28,535 nucleotides of DNA from CAYQTO01 sp964420455 (GTDB taxonomy: Bacteria; Sumerlaeota; Sumerlaeia; SLMS01), in NCBI GenBank assembly GCA_964420455.1, contig CAYQTO010000026.1, forward strand, positions 1 to 28,535. The letters run 5' to 3'. The number at the start of each line of letters is the position of its first letter. The first letter of the stretch is position 1. Of the stretch, positions 6,201-13,977 are shown piece after piece. Position numbers and translations under genes: made by a program. The notes beneath the pieces are model-generated. The model searched no databases, was not told the DNA's origin, and saw nothing but the letters and a program-made list of their open reading frames with translations.

Positions 6201-9200
6201 ATGAAGAAGACACCCCGGAAGGTCCTTATCCTCGGCAGCTCGGCTCTCAAGATCGGCGAGGCCGGCGAGTTCGACTATTCCGGTAGCCAGGCCATCAAGG
6301 CCCTCCGCGAGGAGGGCATCCATACCATCCTCATCAACCCCAACATCGCCACCAACCAAACGTCGGAGGACCTCGCCAACGAGGTGTACTTCCTGCCGGT
6401 GACGCCGGAGTTTGTGGAGAAGGTGATCGAGAAGGAGCGGCCGGACGGATTGCTGCTGAGCTTCGGCGGGCAAACGGCGCTGAACTGCGGCGTGAAGCTG
6501 TTCGAATCCGGCGTGCTCGAGAAGTACAAGGTGGAGGTCCTCGGGACGCCGGTGCGTGCGATCCTCGACACCGAGGACCGGGACCTGTTCGTGCGCAAGC
6601 TGCGGGAGATCGACGCGAAGACGCCCCGGAGCGTGGCGGTGACGACCCTGGAGGAGGCGCTCGAGGTCGGCCGCGAGATCGGCTATCCGGTGATGCTCCG
6701 GATCGCGTATGCACTCGGCGGGCTTGGATCCGGCATGTGCGCCGACGAGGAAACCCTCCGGGAACGCGCCAGCAAAGCCCTGCGCTACGCATCCCAGATC
6801 CTCGTCGAGGAATACCTTAAGGGGTGGAAGGAGGTCGAATACGAGGTCGTCCGCGACGCCTATGACAACTGCATCACCGTCTGCAACATGGAGAACTTCG
6901 ACCCGCTGGGGATTCACACGGGCGAGTCGATCGTGGTGGCGCCGAGCCAGACGCTGACGAATCGCGAGTACCACATGCTCCGGGAAATCTCGATCCGGGT
7001 GATCCGCCACATCGGGATCGTGGGCGAGTGCAACATCCAGTTCGCCCTCGATCCGTACTCGGAGGACTACCGGATCATCGAGGTGAATGCGCGGCTGTCG
7101 CGGAGTTCGGCCCTGGCCAGCAAGGCGACCGGTTACCCGCTGGCGTTCATCGCGACCAAGCTGTCGCTCGGCTACGCGCTGAGCGAACTGCCCAACTCGG
7201 TGACCAAGGTGACCAAGGCGTTCTACGAGCCGGCCCTCGACTACTGCGTGGTGAAGATCCCCCGGTGGGACCTGAAGAAGTTCAACAAGGTGACGCGGAG
7301 GATCGGTTCGGCGATGAAGTCCGTCGGCGAGGTGATGGCGATCGGACGCAGCTTTGAGGAAGGGCTGCAGAAGGCGCTGCGGATGCTCGAGATCGGGGCG
7401 AAGGGCCTGGTGGCCAACGTCTCCTGGAAGTTTGACGACCTGGACACGGAACTCCAGCAGCCGACTGACGAGCGGATCTTTGCCATCGTCGAGGCCTTGA
7501 AGGCTGGATATACGGTGGACCGGATCCACGAGCTTTCGCACATCGACCGGTGGTTCCTTCACAAGATCCAGCGGGTGGTGGAAATCCGCAACCGGATCGC
7601 CGGGGCGAGGCTGGCGTCGATCGACGAGGCGTTGATGCTCGAGGCGAAGCGGGCCGGATTCAGCGACGAACAGGTCGCCCTGCTGACCGGTGCGAACGAA
7701 AACGCCGCCCGCACCCACCGGCGCCAACTCGGCGTGACTCCGGTCGTCCGCCAGATCGACACCCTCGGCGCCGAGTACCCCGCCAGGACCAACTACCTTT
7801 ATCTGTCGTACCACGGCGACCGCGACGACCTCGAGTTCCTCGAGCTCAATTCGGTGCTCGTGCTCGGGTCGGGAACCTACCGCATCGGCAGTTCCGTCGA
7901 GTTCGACTGGTGCTGCGTCAACACCGCGCGGACGCTGCGGGAACTTGGCTTCAGCACCGCCATGCTGAACTACAATCCGGAAACCGTAAGCACCGACTAC
8001 GACGAGTCGGACAAGCTGTTCTTCGACGAGATCAACCTCGAGACGGTCTTCGAGATTAACCAGAAGATCCGGCCGCTGGGCGTGATCGTTTCCATGGGGG
8101 GCCAGGTGCCGAACAACCTGGCGACGAAGCTGCACGCGGCGGGGGTGCGGATCCTGGGCACCTCGCCGGAATGCATCGACAACGCGGAAAACCGCCAGAA
8201 GTTCTCGACCATGCTGGATGAGTTGGGAGTGGACCAGCCGGATTGGCGCGAGCTGACAACGCCGGAGGGGGCCTTCGCCTTTGCCAACCAGGCGGGGTAT
8301 CCGGTGCTCGTGCGCCCGTCCTATGTGCTGAGCGGGGCGGCGATGGCGGTGGCAACGAACGACGAGGAGCTGGACAAGTTCCTGAGGCGCGCGGCGGATG
8401 TCTCGCCGGAGCACCCGGTGGTCATCAGCAAGTTCCTTGAGAACGCGAAGGAGATCGAGTTCGACGCGGTGGCCGCGGATGGCGAGATCGTGGTCTACGC
8501 CATCAGCGAGCACGTGGAAAATGCGGGCGTGCATTCGGGCGACGCGACGCTGGTGCTGCCGCCGCAACGCACCTACCTGGAGACCGCCCGACAGGTCCGC
8601 GCGGCCTCCGTGCGCATCGCCCGGCGCCTGCGCATCAACGGCCCCTTCAACATCCAGTACATCGCCCGCAACAACGAGGTGAAGGTGATCGAGTGCAACC
8701 TGCGCGCCTCGCGGAGCTTCCCCTTCGTCTCGAAGATCATGCGCCACAACTTTATCGAGACGGCGACGAAGGTCATCGTGGGCCGACAGGTCGAGAAGGT
8801 GGAAAACGCCCTGTTCGAAATGGATTACGTGGGCGTCAAGGCGCCGCAGTTTTCCTTCACCCGGCTGGAGGGCGCGGACCCAACCACCGGCGTCGAAATG
8901 GCCTCGACGGGCGAGGTGGCCTGCCTTGGCGATGACTTCGAGGAGGCGTTCCTCAAGGCGTTGCTGAGCGTGGGCTACCGGCTGCCGGTCCGGTCGGTGC
9001 TCCTGTCCACGGGGCGGCTGGAATCGAAGGTGGAACTTCTCGAGCCGGTGCGGACGCTGTCGACTCTGGGGATCGAGCTGTACGCCACCCACGGGACGGC
9101 GGAGTTCCTCCGGAAAAACGGTGTCGAGGCAACAGAGCTCAACTGGCCCCTCGAAAAGTCCGAGCCCAACACGGTAACGTATATACGCGAGGGACGCATC

Positions 9201-9392
9201 GACCTGGTCATCAACCTGCCGAAGAACTTCCAGGACGAGGAGTTGACCAACGACTACCTGATCCGGCGGGCAGCGGTGGATTTCGCCATTCCGATCATCA
9301 CCAATCGCCAGATTGCGATGCGCTTCGCGGAGTCCATCGCCCGGCGGTCGGTGGAGGACCTGGCCATCAAGCCCTGGAGCGCCTACCGGTAG
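6201..9392 (+). CDS. carB: Carbamoyl-phosphate synthase large subunit (CAD/Bacteroidetes-like)
   Basis: CarB makes carbamoyl phosphate from bicarbonate, two ATP and the ammonia delivered by CarA, feeding pyrimidine and arginine synthesis. The 1063 residues follow the usual order: first ATP-grasp half (1 to about 400), oligomerisation region (to about 550), second ATP-grasp half (to about 930) and a C-terminal MGS-like allosteric domain. Full length is usual (E. coli 1073). Several signatures differ from the common bacterial form: IGEAGEFDYSGSQ instead of IGQACEFDYSGAQ, INPNIATNQTS instead of VNSNPATIMTD, and GTYRIGSSVEFDWC in the second half. As I recall them, these match eukaryotic CPS1/CAD and Bacteroidetes CarB. 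The ATG at 6201 follows AAGAGG with 5 bases of spacing; in-frame sequence upstream is Pro/Arg-rich and overlaps the end of carA. Confidence 0.97.
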   Translation: MKKTPRKVLILGSSALKIGEAGEFDYSGSQAIKALREEGIHTILINPNIATNQTSEDLANEVYFLPVTPEFVEKVIEKERPDGLLLSFGGQTALNCGVKLFESGVLEKYKVEVLGTPVRAILDTEDRDLFVRKLREIDAKTPRSVAVTTLEEALEVGREIGYPVMLRIAYALGGLGSGMCADEETLRERASKALRYASQILVEEYLKGWKEVEYEVVRDAYDNCITVCNMENFDPLGIHTGESIVVAPSQTLTNREYHMLREISIRVIRHIGIVGECNIQFALDPYSEDYRIIEVNARLSRSSALASKATGYPLAFIATKLSLGYALSELPNSVTKVTKAFYEPALDYCVVKIPRWDLKKFNKVTRRIGSAMKSVGEVMAIGRSFEEGLQKALRMLEIGAKGLVANVSWKFDDLDTELQQPTDERIFAIVEALKAGYTVDRIHELSHIDRWFLHKIQRVVEIRNRIAGARLASIDEALMLEAKRAGFSDEQVALLTGANENAARTHRRQLGVTPVVRQIDTLGAEYPARTNYLYLSYHGDRDDLEFLELNSVLVLGSGTYRIGSSVEFDWCCVNTARTLRELGFSTAMLNYNPETVSTDYDESDKLFFDEINLETVFEINQKIRPLGVIVSMGGQVPNNLATKLHAAGVRILGTSPECIDNAENRQKFSTMLDELGVDQPDWRELTTPEGAFAFANQAGYPVLVRPSYVLSGAAMAVATNDEELDKFLRRAADVSPEHPVVISKFLENAKEIEFDAVAADGEIVVYAISEHVENAGVHSGDATLVLPPQRTYLETARQVRAASVRIARRLRINGPFNIQYIARNNEVKVIECNLRASRSFPFVSKIMRHNFIETATKVIVGRQVEKVENALFEMDYVGVKAPQFSFTRLEGADPTTGVEMASTGEVACLGDDFEEAFLKALLSVGYRLPVRSVLLSTGRLESKVELLEPVRTLSTLGIELYATHGTAEFLRKNGVEATELNWPLEKSEPNTVTYIREGRIDLVINLPKNFQDEELTNDYLIRRAAVDFAIPIITNRQIAMRFAESIARRSVEDLAIKPWSAYR

Positions 9393-9635
9393 GGAGCCCC
9401 ATCGACGGGAAGGGGTGACGAAGTGAATGCCTCCCTTTCCCCGTCCGCTCGCCTGCACTCGCCATCTACCCGCCCCCCGGGGGCTCCCTGGGGGGCCACC
9501 CCCCCCCGGCGTGCGCGGGGCGCTTCTGATCCCATTCTTTCAAAGCCGGGGTTGAGTTCTGTTGAGGGGGGACGTAAATCGGTTTTCGCAGCCCGCTGAT
9601 GGCCTGATTGATCCCCCCGCGCAGGAGACGGCGAG
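9393..9635. other. Intergenic region between carB and the large unknown gene
   Basis: This 243-base stretch has long C and G runs. GCCCCCC (9472-9478) can pair with GGGGGGC (9490-9496), but no T tract follows, so termination of carAB here is uncertain. The right half is less GC-rich and probably holds the promoter for the gene at 9636. No RNA gene or small ORF with a ribosome binding site was seen. Confidence 0.4.
9552..9580 (+). promoter_or_regulatory. Possible promoter for the large unknown gene
   Basis: TTGAGT (9552-9557) and TAAATC (9575-9580) are spaced by 17 bases, about 55 bases upstream of the ATG at 9636. The -35 is good and the -10 is poor. The same -10 hexamer appears in the candidate at 1490-1495. 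Confidence 0.27.
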
Positions 9636-12600
9636 ATGAGCGATTGGTATCGTGATCTGGAGCCAGTGGCGGCGGCCCGGCGGCGCCTGGGCGAGGCGAC
9701 GGTCCGGGAGGCGGACCAGTTGGTGGCCATCAACGAGCAGCTCGGCCGGCTGGAGACGCGCCTCCTGCGCAAGGGGATCGACTTTGCGGACCAGCGCCTT
9801 CGGGGGCTCCTTGCGGTCGTCCACGACTTCGACGACCTGGTCGACGCGGTCCGCCGGGACATCCGCCATGAGGACTGCCCGGCCCTCTTCAACCCCCATT
9901 ACGAGAATCCCGAGGTCGCCATTCGGCGGCGCCTCGTCGATATCTACCTGCTGGACTACGAGCGTTCCATGACCCAGCTGCTGCCGACGTTGCTGGCGGT
10001 TGCCNNNNNNNNNNGGTTGCCGGATGGACCGAGCGCTTCTTTCGCACGATCCTGAAGCAGAACTCGCAGGGCGAGATTCCGCGGCTGAACGAGGAAAACG
10101 TCCGGCGGCTGGGGATTGCGATCCGGCGGCTGGAGAAGATCGCGGACTTCCTCCGGCTGCTGGGGGCGGGGCGCCGGCTTGCCCGGCTCGAGACCTCCCG
10201 CGAGCGCGTCTATGCGGCCGCCGGCCGTCTCCGCGACGCCCTCGACATCCGGGGCATCACCGCCAACACGCTCCCGGACCCCGGACGCTACCTCGACGCG
10301 TTTATCGTCCAGGAGGATGCGGAAAGCGTCGACGAGGACGCGGCCGCCTTTGCAAAGTTGTACGAGCCGTCGGAGTTTCGCCGCGACTTCGAGACGTTTC
10401 ACCGGGGATACGAGCGCCGCCGCCAGGAACTTCGCAGCCTGCGCGACGACTTCCAGGCACTTCTCCGCGACACCTTCAATGCCCACTACATGGCCAAGCA
10501 GGCCAAGTCCCTTCCCCCGTTCTGTATAGAAACCAATACGGGGCGGGTGCTCGACGCGGACGAGGTGTTCACGGCGTTGGCGGAATCGACGCCGGACTGT
10601 GGCCTGCTGCGCGAGCGGGCCCGCCGCTCCTCCCTCCACTACTTCACGGCGGACCGGCATTACCCGCTGGCCGATGTGCCCTGGCGGATTTACCTGCTGG
10701 TGCCGCCGGTGTTCTTCGATCGTCAGGGGGCCGCGGCCCTCGCCCCTCTGGAGGAGGACCTCTCGGAAAACGACCCGCGCCTGTGGGAAGCGCTCAAGCG
10801 CCGGCTCGCGGACGCCCGGGGCGAACGCCTCGCCCGCATCCTCGCCCGCGAGGCCCGCCTCCTGGAGCAGGAAGCCCAGATCGCCATCCCCGAACCGCTC
10901 CGCGACTGGATCGCCGCGTTGCCCGAACGCGACGGGTGGTGGCAGTACGACCCGTCCTGGCTCGACGAGGACGCCCCGGCGCCGGTCTTCCGCGAACTCG
11001 TCCGCGCGATGGCCGCCGCCTGGCATTACGCCCCCGCCCTCCGCGAAATCGACGAGAAGTTCGGCGACACACCGGTGCCCACCGCCGAGACGATCCACGA
11101 ACTTTCCCACCGCCTCGGCGAAATCCACGAGATCGTCTCCCGCGCCCGCGCCGCCCTCGAGGTCTTCCAGCGCGACGCCGTCGATGCCTTTCCCGAGGAT
11201 TCCCTCGACGAGCCCATCGAGCTGTTTACCGCCATGCTTGAACTCGAGGACCGATTCCGCGAGGGGCTGCGGCTGGCCTACGAGGAGGGGCGCCTCAACC
11301 ACGAGACCCTCAGCGGCCGATGCCTCGATGTGGAGTCGCTCCGGCTCTACGACCTGGAGGAGGTCACCGGCCGGCTGATGGCGGCCGCCTCGCCCCTTGA
11401 GGTCGCCCGCATGGCCGCCCGCATGCGCATCGACCTCCTGTGCTGGGAGGGGCTCCACCGCATCGACCAGGAAATCCTGGAACACGTGTTTCGCCGTTTC
11501 CCGAACCCGACGGACTACTGGACCCTGGAGACGGGGGGACTCGACGAGATCGGCGCCCTGTTGTCGAAGGAACAGAGCGGCCGCTGGGAGGAGTTCCGCC
11601 AGGCGATCGGTCGATCGAAGGCGGAGCATGTGCTGGGGCCGCTGTTGAGGAGGCTCGACGAAGGGGAGGTGGAATCGCCGGCGTTGGAAGAGGAGCTGGA
11701 GCTGCGGGCGTGGGAGGAGACCTCGATCGCGTCGATGGGCGGCCCGGGGGAGGACGCCTTGCCGGGGCGGCTCCGGGACACGGCCGCGCCACTGCTGCTG
11801 TTCCTCGCCGAGCACCAGGGCGAAACCCTCGAGGCCGTGGCCGTCTATACGGAGCGGCAGGACCGCGCGGCGCTGGGGAGGGTGTGCCGGCTCGAGCGGC
11901 CCCTCGCGGAACTTGCCCCCATCCGCGAGCGCATGGGCGCACTCGAAAAGCACCCCGCCTGGGCATCGCTCCCGACGCCGGTACGCCACTTTTTCCGCGG
12001 TCGGCTCGACGACCTGGCGACGATCGACGAGACCTTCCACGGAGTCCTTGCGGCAGCCTACGAGGCAGGCCAGCTGGACCAGGACCTGCTCCCGGGGAAG
12101 GCAATCCTCTTCGACGACGGCGAGGCGCGGCTCGTGGAGGCGGCACCGGAAATCCGCAAACTCGATGAGTTGACCACGCCACAGGCCTGCCTCGAGGCGA
12201 TGCGCGACAACCCGGTGGATTGCCTTGGGGCGCAGGGCTACGGCCAGCTCAGCACCGACTACGGCCGGACCGTGCTCCAGCGCTTTGGCGACCCGGCGGC
12301 GTGGCTCGAAACCGACGGGCGGGCGATCCGCTACCTCGAGGCGTGCCTGCGGGACGGCGCCCCGGCCGGCGTCACGACCTTCCTCGAGGAAGTGGGCCGC
12401 ACGAAAAGCAAGGCCATCCGGCAGGAGATCGAGGAGCGCCTGAGGGCCCTCGGAGCGGGGGAGACGGAAGGCCTCGCGGAGGCGTGGCGGGCCGAAGGAT
12501 GGCGCTACGCGTCGCTGCCCACACTGCGGAACCAACTGAAGGATTCCGGCCTGGCGCAAGTAAGCAACTTCGTCGGCGGCCTGCTGTTCACGGGCAGCGC

Positions 12601-12733
12601 CAAGAACAAGCGGGTGGAACGGCGCGTGGAGCAGTACCGCGAGGCGATCCTGGAACACCTGGCGTGGGCGCGGGGCGAGCGCGATGCGCCGCCGCGCGTG
12701 CCCGGAGAAAACGACACACCGCCCCCGACTTGA
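9636..12733 (+). CDS. Large unknown helical protein (about 1026 aa), interrupted by an assembly gap
   Basis: No family is recognised. The reading frame from ATG 9636 (AGGAG about 9 bases upstream) runs to the Ns at 10005. A second open frame runs from 10016 to the stop at 12733. The same 7 bases (GGTTGCC) sit just before and just after the Ns. Overlapping them removes 17 bases and joins the two frames exactly, giving 1026 residues. The protein lacks a signal peptide and clear membrane segments, is rich in Arg, Glu, Leu and Ala, and looks almost entirely helical, so it is probably cytoplasmic. Two related segments of about 130 residues (near 527-656 and 787-918) share a pattern described under the repeat entries. 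The C-terminal region has a Gly-rich hydrophobic patch (VGGLLFTG) followed by a basic stretch. It lies between carB and sucC with no functional hint from either. I assign no function. Confidence 0.8.
10005..10014. other. Assembly gap (10 N)
   Basis: Ten Ns lie inside the large unknown gene. Bases 9998-10004 and 10015-10021 are identical (GGTTGCC), which suggests that the flanking contigs overlap and that the true gap length is negative. Confidence 0.95.
11231..11620 (+). repeat. Internal protein duplication, copy 1
   Basis: This encodes about residues 527-656 of the large unknown protein. The landmarks in order are F..GL..AYEEGRL, IDLL, VFRRF.NP.DYW and F..AIGRSK. The same landmarks recur at nearly constant spacing in copy 2 (12011-12406). 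The similarity is at protein level only, so the duplication is old. Confidence 0.6.
12011..12406 (+). repeat. Internal protein duplication, copy 2
   Basis: This encodes about residues 787-918 of the same protein. The landmarks are F..VL..AYEAGQL, VDCL, VLQRFGDP.AW and F.EEVGRTK. Apart from a two-residue insertion early on, the unit aligns with copy 1 almost without gaps by eye. Confidence 0.6.
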
Positions 12734-12758
12734 CACCTCCCGCAACGGCGACCTTGAT
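12730..12758 (+). promoter_or_regulatory. Possible sucC promoter
   Basis: A perfect -35 box TTGACA (12730-12735) overlaps the stop codon of the preceding gene. With 17-base spacing the -10 would be CTTGAT (12753-12758), which is weak. It lies about 65 bases before the sucC start. Confidence 0.3.
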
Positions 12759-12763
12759 GAGTC

Positions 12764-12794
12764 GGCCTCTCGCGGCGAAAATCCGCGACCGGCC
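12764..12794 (+). other. Hairpin in the sucC leader
   Basis: GGCC-TC-TCGCGG (12764-12775) pairs with CCGCGA-CC-GGCC (12783-12794), with a two-by-two internal loop and a 7-base A-rich terminal loop. No T tract follows, so it is a poor terminator. It could be a stabilising or regulatory element of the sucC 5' leader. Confidence 0.4.
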
Positions 12795-12822
12795 TCCGAA
12801 ACATGAAAGGACCCGGTAGCGA

Positions 12823-13974
12823 ATGAAGATCCACGAATATCAGGGCAAGGAACTCCTGGCCGAGTTTGGCGTGCCCACCCCGAAGGGGCGGGTGGCAACG
12901 ACGGTGGCCGAGGCGGAGAAGGTGGCGGGCGAGTTGATGTGCTGGCCGGTGGTCGTGAAGGCGCAGGTGCACGCTGGCGGACGCGGCAAGGCCGGCGGCG
13001 TCAAGGTCGTCAAGGACATGGACGCGCTGCGCGCCGCCGCCAAGGCGATCCTCGCCCTCGAAATCAAGGGCAACCCGGTCCGCAAAGTCCTTGTCGAGCC
13101 CGGCGTCGACATCAAGACCGAGATCTACCTTTCCATCGTCCTCGACCGCGACGCCCAGCGCCCCATGATCATGGCCTGCGCCGAGGGCGGCATGGAGATC
13201 GAGGAACTCGCCGTGGAGAAACCCGAGGCCATCCTCAAGCTCCATCTCCCGCCCACCTATGGCTACCAGGCCCACCACTTCCGCCAGGTGGCCGACTTCC
13301 TTCGCATTCCCGCCCCCACCCTCAAGTCCTTCAAGGCGATCCTCGACGGCCTGGTCGCCCTGTTCTACGCGAAGGACTGTGACATGGTGGAAATCAACCC
13401 GCTGGTGATCACCGGCTCGGGCGAGGCACTTGCCCTCGATGCAAAGGTGACCTTCGACGACAACGCCCTCTTCAAGCACCCCGAGTTGGAGGACCTCCGC
13501 GACGAGGGGGAGGAGGAGCCGCTCGAGGTGGAGGCGCGGAACAAGAAGATCAACTATGTGAAGCTCGACGGGCGGATCGGCTGCATCGTCAACGGGGCCG
13601 GGCTCGCCATGGGCACCATGGACATCGTGAAGCACTTCGGCGGCGAGCCGGCAAACTTCCTCGACATCGGCGGGGGCGCCAAGGCCCAGCAGGTCGCCGA
13701 CGCCCTCGCGCTCATCACCTCCGACCCGGCGGTCAACACCATCTTCTTCAACATCTTCGGCGGCATCGTGCGGTGCGACCTCGTGGCGGAGGGAATTCTC
13801 ACGGCGCTCGATACCCTCGAGAACTTCGACTACCCGATCGTCATCCGCCTTTCCGGGACGAACGAGGAGAAGGCCCGCGAGATGCTCAAGGATACGGACC
13901 TCATCATCGCCGAGACGATGTCCGAAGGCGCGCAGAAGGCGGTGGAGATCAGCAAGCGAGCGGCGGCCGTCTGA
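12823..13974 (+). CDS. sucC: Succinate-CoA ligase (ADP/GDP-forming) beta subunit
   Basis: SucC is the nucleotide-binding subunit of succinyl-CoA synthetase, which converts succinyl-CoA, phosphate and a nucleoside diphosphate to succinate, CoA and NTP in the TCA cycle. The 383-residue length fits (E. coli 388). The N-terminal MKIHEYQGKELL, the ATP-grasp motif AGGRGKAGGVK at 51-61, metal-binding VEINPL at 189-194, and the C-terminal phosphate and dimer region (NGAGLAMGTMD at 257-267, GGGA and FFNIFGGIVRCD) are all present. The ATG at 12823 has AAAGGA about 11 bases upstream. The usual partner sucD does not follow: the next gene is convergent and its stop lies 3 bases away. The alpha subunit must be encoded elsewhere. 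Confidence 0.95.
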   Translation: MKIHEYQGKELLAEFGVPTPKGRVATTVAEAEKVAGELMCWPVVVKAQVHAGGRGKAGGVKVVKDMDALRAAAKAILALEIKGNPVRKVLVEPGVDIKTEIYLSIVLDRDAQRPMIMACAEGGMEIEELAVEKPEAILKLHLPPTYGYQAHHFRQVADFLRIPAPTLKSFKAILDGLVALFYAKDCDMVEINPLVITGSGEALALDAKVTFDDNALFKHPELEDLRDEGEEEPLEVEARNKKINYVKLDGRIGCIVNGAGLAMGTMDIVKHFGGEPANFLDIGGGAKAQQVADALALITSDPAVNTIFFNIFGGIVRCDLVAEGILTALDTLENFDYPIVIRLSGTNEEKAREMLKDTDLIIAETMSEGAQKAVEISKRAAAV

Positions 13975-13977
13975 CCC

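Noticed and set aside
5958..9458. 1166-residue minus-strand frame opposite carB
   Set aside because: His/Arg/Leu-rich antisense shadow of carB with no recognised motif and no ribosome binding site.
9472..9496. Terminator for carAB
   Set aside because: The C/G-run stem has no following T tract and may be only composition, so I described it in the intergenic entry without calling it.
9956..12898. 980-residue minus-strand frame opposite the unknown large gene
   Set aside because: It runs through the N gap and is Arg/Pro/Gly-rich. The plus strand has a ribosome binding site, balanced composition and an internal duplication, so the plus strand is coding.
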